Position numbers and translations under genes: made by a program. The notes under the pieces were generated by a model that searched no databases, was not told the DNA's origin, and saw only the letters and a program-made list of their open reading frames with translations. A DNA stretch of 64,000 bases from G965279355 sp965279355 (lineage in GTDB: Bacteria > Pseudomonadota > Alphaproteobacteria > CACIAM-22H2), in contig OZ257155.1 of assembly GCA_965279355.1 (NCBI GenBank), positions 2,232,001 through 2,296,000 on the forward strand. The letters run 5' to 3'. Below, in pieces: positions 56,397 through 64,000 of this stretch. Positions within the stretch are counted from its first letter, which is position 1. The number at the start of each line of letters is the position of its first letter.

Positions 56397-58931
56397 GTGC
56401 CGGCTGAGCCCCAAGCACCTGTGACCACAGATCCCGGCCAGAAGGCTGCGATCCCGGCCGCCGATCCGCTGGCCTCGCGCATCCGGCTCGCGCGCGCCGT
56501 CCTCACTTGGGAAAATATCTGGCCTGCCCTGTGGCCGTCGCTTGCGGTCATCGGCCTTTTTCTGGTGGTGGCAGCCCTCGATGTGCTGCCGACGCTCCCT
56601 GCATGGCTTCATGCCCTGGTCCTCGTCGGTTTTGCGGGTCTGTTCGGCTGGACGCTATGGCAGGCACGCGGTCGCTTTGCGTATGCCTTGCCGCAAGCGG
56701 GCCGCCGCCGGCTCGAAGTCGCCAGCGGCTTTTCCCATCGCCCGCTCTTCACGCTGCGCGACGAGATCGCCGCCGGCGCCAACGATCCGCTCTCCCAGGC
56801 CCTCTGGCAGGCGCATCGCGCGCGCATACAGGCGGCGCTGAAAACAATCCGTGTCGGCTGGCCCTCGCCCGGTCTGCCCGGCCGCGATCCCTTTGCCTTA
56901 CGCGCGGCCCTTGTCGTGCTGCTGGTTCTCGGGTTCGGCGCTGCCGGCAGCGATCTCTTCTCGCGTCTGGGCCGCGCCGTCGTTCCGGGCTCCGCGGTCG
57001 CCGCCCTGCCGCCGGGCACGCTCGATCTCTGGATCACACCGCCCAGCTACACCGGTCTGCCGCCGATGCTGCCCGCCGCCGGGACGGCGACAGAAATCGT
57101 GGTGCCATCCGGCTCGGCGCTGCTGGCGCAGGTCACCGGCGGACGCCGCGCGCCGCGCCTGCTGATCGATGGGCAGGAAACGCCGTTTGCGGTTGTCGAG
57201 AGCAACAGCAGCGCAAACACGCAGCAGGCATGGCGCCTCGACCGCAAGCTGGAGAACGGCAGCAAGCTGGTGGTCGAGCAGGGCAAAACCGTGCTCGGCT
57301 CATGGACCCTGAAGATTGTCGCCGACAATGCGCCGGCGGTCGAATTCGCAACCGCCCCGGCACGCAGCCGCCGCGCATCCCTGCGGCTCGATTTCGCCGC
57401 CACCGATGATTACGGCCTATCCTCCGTCTCCGCCGCGATCCGCCGCGCCGAAACAGCCGAGGGATCGCCGGGCGAGCCCATCGACATTCCGCTGACCCTG
57501 CCCGGCAGCAGCCTTCGGGAAGCCAACGGCTCCAGCTATCACGATCTCACCGCGCATCCCTGGGCCGGTCTGCCGGTGACGGTGCAGCTGCGCGCGACCG
57601 ATGCGGTCGGCCAGAACGGCACCTCCGAAGCCTTCCAGGCGGTGCTGCCGGAGCGCGTGTTCCAGCATCCCGTCGCCCGCGCAATCATCGAGCAGCGCAA
57701 GTCCCTGGTCGGTGAGCCGGCGTCGCGCCCGCTGGTCGCTCGCGCGCTGCAGGCCATTGCCGGCGTTCCCGCCCAGTATCACGAGGACAGCGTGGTGTTC
57801 CTGGCACTCACCATGTCCGCCGCGCGCCTGATGCGCGATCCCACGCCAAAGGGCACCGATGCGGTGCAGCAGCTCATGTGGGATACGGCGCTGCGGGTCG
57901 AGGAAGGCACGATGTCGCTGGCCGAGCGCGAGATGCGCGAGCTGCAGCAACGCCTGCAGGATGCGCTGGCCCAGAACGCGCCGGATGCCGAGATCGAGAA
58001 ACTGATTCGCGAATTGCAGGAAGCCATCAACCGCTATCTGCAGGCGATGATGGAAAACGCGATGCGCAATCCGCAGCAGATGCAGCCGATGGATCGCAAC
58101 GCACAGCGCATGGAAATGCGCGACCTGCAGCGCATGCTGGAACAGGCGCGTCAGCTGGCGCGGACCGGCGCCCGCGATGCGGCGCGCGACCTGCTCGCCA
58201 AGCTGCAGGACATGCTGGAGAACCTGAAGGCCGGCCAGCCGATGATGGGCCAGCAGCAGGGCGGCGGCGAAGGCCAACAGATGATGCAGGGCCTGCAGGA
58301 TCTCATCCAGCGCCAGCAGAACCTGCTCGACCGCACCTTCCGCCGCTCGCAGCAGGGCCGCCCCGGCCAGCGCGGACAGCCGGGGCAGCGTGGACAACCG
58401 GGACAACCGGGACAGCCGGGCCAGGGCGGTGAAGGCGAAGGAGAGGGCGACGGCGATCCCTCCGGCGAGCAGGCGGAACTCCGCCGCCAACTCGGCGAGA
58501 TGATGCGCCAGCTCGGCGAAATGATGGGCGGCATTCCCGATGCCTTCGGCCGCGCCGAGCGGTCGATGCGCGACTCAGGCGATGCGCTGGAACAAGGTGC
58601 CCCCGGCCGCGCGCTGCGTCCGCAGATGGATGCGCTGGACCAGATGCGCAACGCCGCGCGCGATCTGGCGCAGCAGATGGCGGACCGCTTCGGCCCCGGC
58701 GAGGGCGAGCCCGGCGAAGGAGAAGAAGGAGTCGAACAGGCGCAGAACCGCGATCCGGCCGGACGTCCGATGAGCGGCATGAGCACCGACGGCCGCGACG
58801 TCAACCTGCCCGAAGCGCTCGACATCCAGCGCTCGCGCGAAATCCTCGACGAGCTGCTGCGCCGCGCGGGCGAACGCTTCCGCCCGTCGCTCGAGCGCGA
58901 CTACATCGAGCGGCTGCTCAAGCGCTTCTGA
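56397..58931 (+). CDS. TIGR02302/DUF4175 family membrane protein
   Basis: An 844-residue protein of a family limited mostly to alphaproteobacteria. N-terminal membrane helices near residues ~48-72 and ~75-95, another at ~165-185, then a large periplasmic or cytoplasmic part. From ~520 it is helical and rich in Gln/Met/Arg (REMRELQQRLQDALAQN), with a collagen-like Gly-X-Y stretch near 672-698, and a conserved end (DINLPEALDIQR-like block). GTG 56397 has GGAG eight bases upstream; TTG 56364 is the alternative. Function unknown; genomic linkage to lysA and envelope genes is conserved. Confidence 0.88.
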   Translation: MPAEPQAPVTTDPGQKAAIPAADPLASRIRLARAVLTWENIWPALWPSLAVIGLFLVVAALDVLPTLPAWLHALVLVGFAGLFGWTLWQARGRFAYALPQAGRRRLEVASGFSHRPLFTLRDEIAAGANDPLSQALWQAHRARIQAALKTIRVGWPSPGLPGRDPFALRAALVVLLVLGFGAAGSDLFSRLGRAVVPGSAVAALPPGTLDLWITPPSYTGLPPMLPAAGTATEIVVPSGSALLAQVTGGRRAPRLLIDGQETPFAVVESNSSANTQQAWRLDRKLENGSKLVVEQGKTVLGSWTLKIVADNAPAVEFATAPARSRRASLRLDFAATDDYGLSSVSAAIRRAETAEGSPGEPIDIPLTLPGSSLREANGSSYHDLTAHPWAGLPVTVQLRATDAVGQNGTSEAFQAVLPERVFQHPVARAIIEQRKSLVGEPASRPLVARALQAIAGVPAQYHEDSVVFLALTMSAARLMRDPTPKGTDAVQQLMWDTALRVEEGTMSLAEREMRELQQRLQDALAQNAPDAEIEKLIRELQEAINRYLQAMMENAMRNPQQMQPMDRNAQRMEMRDLQRMLEQARQLARTGARDAARDLLAKLQDMLENLKAGQPMMGQQQGGGEGQQMMQGLQDLIQRQQNLLDRTFRRSQQGRPGQRGQPGQRGQPGQPGQPGQGGEGEGEGDGDPSGEQAELRRQLGEMMRQLGEMMGGIPDAFGRAERSMRDSGDALEQGAPGRALRPQMDALDQMRNAARDLAQQMADRFGPGEGEPGEGEEGVEQAQNRDPAGRPMSGMSTDGRDVNLPEALDIQRSREILDELLRRAGERFRPSLERDYIERLLKRF

Positions 58932-58944
58932 CAAACCCGATCTC

Positions 58945-59063
58945 TGTCATCCCAGCGAAAACTGGGACTCAAAAATCCCGCCTGTGCCGACGAGGCCCAG
59001 TGACGTTCCTGTGTGCTCCTGAGCCGATCCGATACCTGGGTCCCGGCTTTCGCTGGGATGACA
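58945..59063. repeat. REP-like paired inverted repeat element (119 bp)
   Basis: Arms 58945-58971 and 59037-59063 match as inverted copies at 24 of 27 positions. Each arm forms a hairpin of its own (TCCCAG...CTGGGA). It has the same size and plan as the element at 30412-30523 but a different sequence family. It lies between convergent genes, where it may end both transcripts. Confidence 0.8.
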
Positions 59064-59100
59064 GCCCGAGTTAGGGGTGACCGCCGGAAAAGAGCGCGAG

Positions 59101-60078
59101 TTATTTTGGTTCGACGAAAGCGATCGACAGGCCGATGGCCTGCGTCGGCGGCTGCTTGATCTCGGTGCGGAAGGATGCGCTTTCGCCGCCTTCGAGCTTC
59201 GGGAACTGCGCCGCGAACGTCCATGACGACAGCTCGCGGTCGTTGGCGTCGCGCAGGCTGCCGCGCATCGGCGGCACGGTGCGGCGCATGTTCGTCGTGT
59301 TCGTGACCTTGCCTTCGACGACCAGTGCCGCCGCGCCCTCGATCGTGACGCGCGATGACGTTACGTTGGTCAGGCGCAGCCCTTCGCCCGGCGCCGGAAT
59401 GTCGAAGCCCAGCGTGGCGAAGACCGGCCTGGTCTCGGGATATTCCTCCATGACCATGTCGGCTTCGTAGACGACGGCCGCCATTCCGCCCAGCACCAGG
59501 ACGAACAGCAGCCAGCCGATGGCCGCCGCGATCCGACCAAGCGCCGAGCGTTTCTTGGGCTCGGGCTTCTTGCCGCGCGGGGTCCTGGGCTTTTCCCCGG
59601 CATCCTCGGCCGGAACCGCGTCCACAGGGACGTCTGTCGGCGCCGGCATGCCTTCCAGCGGCGGCAGCGGCTCGGACAGCGGATCGGCGGACATGACCGG
59701 CTCGAGCGCAGCGGCGAGCTGGGCATCGCTCATGGTTCCCGACGGCTCCGCCATCGCCAGATCCGACGGGGTCATCATGGCGAGATCGGGCGGCGCTACC
59801 GGTGGCGGCGGCATCGGAGCCGGTGCCGGAGGTGGCGGGGGTGGTGGCGGCGGCGGTGGAGCCGCGCGGGGCGGTGCCGGACGCGGAGCGGGCCGCGCCT
59901 GCACCGGGGCCGGCCGGGGCCGGGGCGCCGGCGGGGTGATGGTGTCGGGGAGCAGGTCCCGGCTGGTCGCCTGCCACTGATGGCGGCACTGGCTGCAGCG
60001 CACGCGGCGGCCCTCAGGCCCCAGCGCCGCCGCTGAAATCCGGAATCGCACGCCGCAATTAGGACACGCCAGCAGCAT
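59101..60078 (-). CDS. MJ0042-type zinc-ribbon, single-span membrane protein
   Basis: A 325-residue protein. N-terminal zinc ribbon CPNCGVRFRI...VRCSQC (residues 5-32, two CxxC pairs), then a long Pro/Ala region with an 11-proline run near residue 80, one membrane helix (IGWLLFVLVLGGMAAVVY, about 195-215), and a C-terminal periplasmic beta domain (DUF3426; RVTIEGAAALVVEGKVTN). ATG 60078 begins at the ribbon. Divergent from ftsE. Function unknown; it recurs beside ftsEX in this class. Confidence 0.87.
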   Translation of the reverse strand: MLLACPNCGVRFRISAAALGPEGRRVRCSQCRHQWQATSRDLLPDTITPPAPRPRPAPVQARPAPRPAPPRAAPPPPPPPPPPPAPAPMPPPPVAPPDLAMMTPSDLAMAEPSGTMSDAQLAAALEPVMSADPLSEPLPPLEGMPAPTDVPVDAVPAEDAGEKPRTPRGKKPEPKKRSALGRIAAAIGWLLFVLVLGGMAAVVYEADMVMEEYPETRPVFATLGFDIPAPGEGLRLTNVTSSRVTIEGAAALVVEGKVTNTTNMRRTVPPMRGSLRDANDRELSSWTFAAQFPKLEGGESASFRTEIKQPPTQAIGLSIAFVEPK

Positions 60079-60261
60079 AGACAGCCTGAACGATTCGACC
60101 CGTGGTAACGCTTTGGATTTTATAGACTGTGCGACACCGCCCCGACAAGCAAGGAGCCTGCCTGCCTTGCCGCCCGCGCGGGGCGCATGCGATCTTCTGG
60201 CGGCTGCCGGCGCGGCGAGTCGGCGCGTTTTCAGACTCATTTGGAAGGTTGGGCGCCGCCC

Positions 60262-60936
60262 GTGGTCCGCTTTGAAAACGTCGGTTTGCGATACGGTCTG
60301 GGGCCGGAGGTGCTGCGCGATGTCTATCTGGACCTCGCGCCGGGCTCCTTCCACTTCCTGACGGGACCGTCGGGCGCCGGCAAATCGTCCCTGCTGAGCC
60401 TGCTTTACCTCGCAAGGCGGGCGACTCGGGGCATCGTCACCATGTTTGGGCGCGACCTCGCGACCATCCCACGCCACGACATGCCCGGCCTGCGGCGTCA
60501 GATCGGCGTCGTGTTCCAGGATTTCCGCCTGCTGCCACACCTGACCGCCCTCGACAATGTGGCGCTGCCGCTCCGCGTCGGCGGGCTCGACGAGGAAAAG
60601 GTGCAGGAGCATGTGGTCGAGCTGCTGACCTGGGTCGGCCTCGGCGACCATCTCGACGCCAAGCCGGCCACCCTCTCGGGCGGACAGCAGCAGCGCCTTG
60701 CCATCGCCCGCGCGGTGATCACCCGCCCGCGCCTGCTGCTGGCCGACGAGCCGACCGGCAATGTCGACGACCGCATCGCGCTGCGCCTCATGCATCTCTT
60801 CGAGGAGCTGCACCGCCTCGGCACGACGGTGCTGATCGCCACCCATAACGCGGCGCTGGTCGAACGCGCAGGCCATCCCGAACTGCGGCTTGAGGACGGC
60901 TATCTCACGCGTCTGACGAAGCGGGGCGCGGCATGA
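60262..60936 (+). CDS. ftsE: Cell-division ABC transporter ATP-binding protein FtsE
   Basis: A 224-residue ATPase. Walker A GPSGAGKSS near residue 35, VFQDFRLLPHLT (Q-loop), signature LSGGQQQRLAIARA near 137, Walker B LLLADEPTGNVD near 160, switch His in IATHNAALV. With FtsX it controls periplasmic peptidoglycan hydrolases at the septum. GTG 60262 gives the standard VRFENVGLRYG start with GGAAGG upstream. Overlaps ftsX by ATGA. Confidence 0.94.
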   Translation: MVRFENVGLRYGLGPEVLRDVYLDLAPGSFHFLTGPSGAGKSSLLSLLYLARRATRGIVTMFGRDLATIPRHDMPGLRRQIGVVFQDFRLLPHLTALDNVALPLRVGGLDEEKVQEHVVELLTWVGLGDHLDAKPATLSGGQQQRLAIARAVITRPRLLLADEPTGNVDDRIALRLMHLFEELHRLGTTVLIATHNAALVERAGHPELRLEDGYLTRLTKRGAA

Positions 60937-61862
60937 AGCTGCCAGCCTCATTCTTCCGCTGGCCCTTCACCTCGCGCGAGCGCGAGACACGCGCGGGCCT
61001 GGCGCTCGGCCGCGACGACGCGCCACTCCATCTCGACTGGATCGTCGCGACCATGGCGTTTCTCGCCGCGCTGACGCTGCTGGGCGGGCTGGCGGCGGCG
61101 GATGCGGCTTCGCGCTGGCGCAACAGCCTCTCCGCGTCGATCACCGTGGAGATCCCGCCGGTGCTGGACAATCGCGCCACGACAACACCGGAAGACCAAC
61201 TCGCACGCGCACTCACGGTGCTGCGCAACGAACCCGGCGTGCTGCGCGCCGAGCCGCTGCCGCGCGCGCGTCTGGCGGAGCTGCTGTCGCCGTGGCTGGG
61301 CAAGCAGCAACTGGCCGACGATCTGCCGGTGCCGCAACTGATCGACGTCACACTGACGCCCGCTGTCGATAAGCCCGCCCTGGCCCGACGCCTCAACGCG
61401 GCGGTCGCCGGCGCGACGCTCGACGATCACGGCACCTGGGTCACCGAGCTGCTCCGCGTCGCGCATCTGGTTGTCGGCCTCGCGATGGGTATTGTCGGGC
61501 TGGTCGCGCTGACCGCCGTCGCCGCCGTCGTGCTGGCGACGCGAGCCGGCCTTGCCGTGCATCGCGAAGCCATCCAGGTCCTGCACCTCATCGGCGCCGA
61601 GGACCGCTATATTGCGCGGCAGTTCGCGATGCAGGCGATGGATCTCGGCCTGCGCGGCGGGCTGATCGGACTCGCCATTCTGGCGGTTGTGCTGGTGATC
61701 CTCGGGTTCACAAGTCAGGCCGTCGATCCCAAACTGCTCCCGCGCCTGTGGCCCAGCATCTGGCAGCTGCTGCCGCTGCTGCTGGTGCCGCCGGCTTCCG
61801 CCACCCTAGCCTGGCTGACCGCGCGCCAGACCGTCCTGCGCGCGTTAAGGCGGAGCGGCTGA
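60933..61862 (+). CDS. ftsX: Cell-division protein FtsX
   Basis: A 309-residue inner-membrane protein with four membrane helices: near residues 28-55, 165-195, 225-255 and 270-295, and a periplasmic loop after the first helix (about 55-165). The N-terminus is basic, cytoplasmic. RAGLAVHREAIQVLHLIGAEDRYIARQF (in part) is the FtsX coupling segment. Partner of FtsE. Alphaproteobacterial FtsX proteins are divergent from E. coli, but size and operon place are clear. Confidence 0.92.
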   Translation: MKLPASFFRWPFTSRERETRAGLALGRDDAPLHLDWIVATMAFLAALTLLGGLAAADAASRWRNSLSASITVEIPPVLDNRATTTPEDQLARALTVLRNEPGVLRAEPLPRARLAELLSPWLGKQQLADDLPVPQLIDVTLTPAVDKPALARRLNAAVAGATLDDHGTWVTELLRVAHLVVGLAMGIVGLVALTAVAAVVLATRAGLAVHREAIQVLHLIGAEDRYIARQFAMQAMDLGLRGGLIGLAILAVVLVILGFTSQAVDPKLLPRLWPSIWQLLPLLLVPPASATLAWLTARQTVLRALRRSG

Positions 61863-61863
61863 C

Positions 61864-62424
61864 ATGAAACTGGTGATGATCGACCGCGATGGCGTGCTCA
61901 ACGAGGAGATCGGCAAATACGTGTCGAACCCCGGCGAGTTGCGCATGATCCCCGGCGCCGCCCGCGCGGTTGCACGCCTGAACGCCGCCAATATCAGGGT
62001 CGCGATCTGCACCAACCAGGGCGTGGTCGGCCGGGGCATCATCGACCAGACGATGCTCGACCGCATTCATGAGAAGCTGAAGGACGAACTGGCGCGCGAG
62101 GGCGCGCATGTTGACGCGCTGTTCGCCTGCACAGACCATCCCGAGCAGCCGTCGCGCCGCCGCAAGCCGGCGCCCGGCATGCTGGAAGAGGCGCTGCGGC
62201 AGTTCGGCGCGAATGCCGCCGAGAGCCCGATGATCGGCGACAATCTCCGCGATCTCGAAGCCGCCGCCACCGCCGGCTGTCCGCGCCATCTCGTCCGCAC
62301 CGGCCATGGCGCCGAGGTGCAGGCGAAAGGCATTCCGCCCTCGGTCCTGCCGGTGCGGGTCCACGAAACCCTGGCCGACGCGGTCGACGCGCTGCTGGGT
62401 GCCGAAAAGACAGAGACCGAATGA
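61864..62424 (+). CDS. gmhB: D,D-heptose 1,7-bisphosphate phosphatase (GmhB-type HAD hydrolase)
   Basis: A 186-residue HisB-N/GmhB-type HAD phosphatase. Nucleophile and acid Asp7 and Asp9 in MIDRDGVLN, Thr/Asn in ICTNQGVVGRG, FACTDHPEQPSRRRKPAPG for zinc-loop and Lys, and MIGDNLRDLEAA for the second Asp pair. It removes the C7 phosphate from heptose bisphosphate in LPS-core synthesis. The zinc loop is reduced relative to E. coli GmhB. Follows ftsX by one base. Confidence 0.87.
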   Translation: MKLVMIDRDGVLNEEIGKYVSNPGELRMIPGAARAVARLNAANIRVAICTNQGVVGRGIIDQTMLDRIHEKLKDELAREGAHVDALFACTDHPEQPSRRRKPAPGMLEEALRQFGANAAESPMIGDNLRDLEAAATAGCPRHLVRTGHGAEVQAKGIPPSVLPVRVHETLADAVDALLGAEKTETE

Positions 62425-63098
62425 TGGAGGGCGGCTTTTCCGGCGGCGCACGGCGGCAGTTTCGCCGCACCTTCGCGCATGGCGCGATGGGGACCGCGCG
62501 CGGGCTGCTGCTGCTATTCGCGCTGTTCTTCGTCGCGTGGCTGGCCGGGCTGGTGTGGTTCGCCGAGACGATCCCGGTGCCGTCGCAGACGCAGCTCTCC
62601 GAAGAGAAGACCGACGCCGTCGTGGTGCTGACCGGCGGCCCGCTCCGCCTGCGCACCGGGATCGAAATTCTCGATTCCGGTCTGGCGCAGAAGCTGTTCG
62701 TCTCCGGCGTCTATCGCGGCGTCGATGTCACGGAGCTGCTGCGCACCGTCCAGCAGACGCCCGAGGCCGCGGAATGCTGCATCGTGCTGGGCCACGCCGC
62801 CGACAACACGGCCGGCAATGCGCTGGAGACGAAGATCTGGATGATCGCCGAGGAGTTCCGCAGCCTGCGCCTCGTCACCGCGAGCTATCATCTCAAGCGC
62901 AGCCTGCTGGAGTTCCAGCGCAGCATGCCCGACATCGAAATTGTGCCGCACCCCGTCTTCACCGAAGGCTTCATGCGCGAAACGTGGTGGGCCTGGCCCG
63001 GCACGCTGGCGCTGGTCGCGACCGAATACAGCAAGTTCCTGATCGCCCTCATCCGGCCCTGGCTGCCGGCGCCCGACACCGAGGGCGAAATCTTCTAG
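62421..63098 (+). CDS. YdcF/SanA-like DUF218 membrane protein
   Basis: A 225-residue protein with one N-terminal membrane helix (residues ~27-48) and a DUF218 domain: DAVVVLTGGPLRLRTGIEIL, LFVSGVYRGVDVTELL, GHAADNTAGNALETKIW, LRLVTASYHLKRSLLEFQR. DUF218 proteins act in envelope integrity (SanA, ElyC). Its start overlaps gmhB by ATGA, and plsC follows after 10 bases, so the gene belongs to the ftsEX envelope operon. Confidence 0.88.
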   Translation: MMEGGFSGGARRQFRRTFAHGAMGTARGLLLLFALFFVAWLAGLVWFAETIPVPSQTQLSEEKTDAVVVLTGGPLRLRTGIEILDSGLAQKLFVSGVYRGVDVTELLRTVQQTPEAAECCIVLGHAADNTAGNALETKIWMIAEEFRSLRLVTASYHLKRSLLEFQRSMPDIEIVPHPVFTEGFMRETWWAWPGTLALVATEYSKFLIALIRPWLPAPDTEGEIF

Positions 63099-63108
63099 AG
63101 TCTTCCCT

Positions 63109-63831
63109 GTGCTGTTCCTCCGCTCTCTCCTCTTCAACATCCTGTTCTTCACCGTCACGGCGCTGACGCTCATCCTGGCGTTGCCGACGATGCTGGTTCA
63201 CTATCGCTACATGCTGAAGATGGGGCGCGGCTGGGCCCACATCATTTTCTTCCTGCTGCGCACGATCGTCGGCGCCAGATGGGAAGTGCGCGGCCCCGTC
63301 GAGAAACTGCAGGGCCCGTCGCTGGTCGTCGCGAAGCACCAGTCGGCCTGGGACACGATCGTCTTCTTCGCTCTGTGCCAGAGCGTCACCTATGTGATGA
63401 AGAAGGAACTGCTGTCGATCCCGGTCTATGGCTGGTGCTCGAAACACATGGGCCACATCGCCATCGATCGCACCGCCGGCATCTCCGCCATGCGGCAACT
63501 CATCCGCGACGTGAAGACAGCGCTGGCGGACAACCGCTCCATCATCCTGTTCCCGCAAGGCACCCGCGTGGCGCCCGGCGCCGAGGCGCCGTATCAGCCC
63601 GGCGTGGTGGCGCTCTATGACGGGCTGAAGATTCCGGTGGTGCCCGTCGCCCTCAACTCCGGCCTCGTCTGGGGCAAGCGCAGCTTCTTCAAATATCCCG
63701 GCACGATCGTGCTGGAGATCCTCCCTGATATCCCCGCCGGTCTCGACCGCGCGACCTTCCGCCGGGAACTGGAGACGCGGATCGAGGACGCGACCAGGCG
63801 GCTGGAGGCGGAGGCGCGGGCGGGTCGCTGA
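63109..63831 (+). CDS. plsC: 1-acyl-sn-glycerol-3-phosphate acyltransferase
   Basis: A 240-residue membrane-bound acyltransferase that makes phosphatidic acid. N-terminal helix (residues ~5-30), catalytic VAKHQSAWDTIVF (HX4D) near residue 77, substrate motif ILFPQGTRVAPG near 147, and PVVPVALNSG near 180. GTG start 63109. Last gene of the ftsEX-gmhB-ydcF-like-plsC run. Confidence 0.93.
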   Translation: MLFLRSLLFNILFFTVTALTLILALPTMLVHYRYMLKMGRGWAHIIFFLLRTIVGARWEVRGPVEKLQGPSLVVAKHQSAWDTIVFFALCQSVTYVMKKELLSIPVYGWCSKHMGHIAIDRTAGISAMRQLIRDVKTALADNRSIILFPQGTRVAPGAEAPYQPGVVALYDGLKIPVVPVALNSGLVWGKRSFFKYPGTIVLEILPDIPAGLDRATFRRELETRIEDATRRLEAEARAGR

Positions 63832-63849
63832 CGACCGGTCCGGTCCGGC

Positions 63850-63876
63850 AGTTCGCTCAGTTCGCTCAGTTCGCTC
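63850..63876. repeat. Three tandem copies of a 9-bp repeat (AGTTCGCTC)
   Basis: Three perfect adjacent copies of AGTTCGCTC (63850-63876), preceded by a CCGGT/CCGGTCCGG micro-repeat (63836-63848). They follow the plsC stop by 18 bases. Short runs like this vary by strand slippage. No clustered-spacer structure is present, so it is not CRISPR. Confidence 0.85.
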
Positions 63877-64000
63877 ACATTTCACGTGTTTTCAAAAAAT
63901 TCAGGTAATTTTTCCTATTCTTGTGACCGGGCTGTGGATCGCGGGGATAGCTGGAAATCCCCTTCCCGCCCAACCGCTTAAAAACCCTTCTCCGCGTATA
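63877..64000. other. AT-rich intergenic stretch at the right edge
   Basis: No gene is visible up to the window end. 63885-63915 is unusually AT-rich for this genome (runs of T and A). It is followed by CTGTGGATCGCGGGGATAG near 63931, whose TGTGGAT resembles a one-mismatch DnaA box (reverse of TTATCCACA). It could be a promoter for a gene beyond the edge or part of a replication-related region. Confidence 0.35.

Noticed and set aside
57417..58490. 357-residue ORF antisense to the TIGR02302 gene
   Set aside because: Low-complexity shadow of the Gln/Arg-rich coding strand, with no recognisable domain.
59101..60951. 616-residue reading of the zinc-ribbon gene extending over ftsE
   Set aside because: The family N-terminus (MLLACPNCG) begins at 60078, and the extension lies on top of ftsE.
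63836..63876. CRISPR-like repeat
   Set aside because: The repeats are 9 bp and directly adjacent, with no spacers and no cas genes.

Overview
The window is high-GC DNA from an alphaproteobacterium, probably of the Rhodospirillales/Hyphomicrobiales type. The evidence is the argH - small lipoprotein - lysA - TIGR02302 - zinc-ribbon - ftsEX - gmhB - plsC neighbourhood, the adenosyltransferase - etfB - etfA - 3-hydroxyacyl-CoA dehydrogenase run, alpha-type Coq7, GluQ-RS and HIG1-domain proteins, and expanded Bug/TctC and LLM families. The genus cannot be resolved by reading alone. No rRNA, CRISPR array, integrase or transposase was seen. One tRNA-Leu(CAA) lies at 29.6 kb.

Positions 1-29.2 kb are an accessory catabolic region. 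A cut-off NtaA-type flavin monooxygenase and a four-gene spermidine/putrescine-type ABC transporter face a cyanuric acid hydrolase/barbiturase-family ring-opening amidohydrolase and a metal amidohydrolase, which suggests uptake and opening of an N-heterocycle (1-7.6 kb). Next come an SDR, a GMC oxidoreductase, and a LysR regulator divergent from a Bug solute-binding protein. An LLM monooxygenase/hydrolase pair follows, whose promoter shares a bipartite motif with the LysR/Bug intergenic region. Positions 14.4-23.7 kb hold a complete N-methylglutamate pathway (mgsABC-gmaS-mgdABCD) for methylamine oxidation, with a divergent XRE-cupin regulator. Positions 24.5-27.7 kb hold ligC, ligB, ligA and ligI, which take protocatechuate to 4-oxalomesaconate by 4,5-cleavage. 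The ligJ, ligK and ligU steps are not here. A PhzS-type flavin monooxygenase follows.

The tRNA-Leu, with its own promoter, separates this catabolic block from more housekeeping-like DNA: a DedA/YqaA membrane protein, 1-Cys peroxiredoxin, DsbB, Coq7, two 55-residue proteins, an HNH protein, esterases, GluQ-RS and a DUF962/Mpo1-like protein. Positions 36.4-42.3 kb are a signalling patch: a lone receiver, a multi-PAS histidine kinase, an Rcp1-like receiver, a hybrid kinase and a Crp/Fnr regulator. A secreted barnase-like RNase overlaps its barstar-like inhibitor at 43.3-44.0 kb.

The right end (45.7-64 kb) holds a HIG1 protein, cobalamin adenosyltransferase, ETF, a cyclic-nucleotide-gated K+ channel, a PQQ-type sugar dehydrogenase with a cytochrome c, an isolated LacI-type effector domain, TlpA, argH, lysA and the ftsEX envelope operon. 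Two REP-like inverted repeats (30.4 and 58.9 kb) and a 9-bp tandem repeat (63.85 kb) occupy intergenic space.
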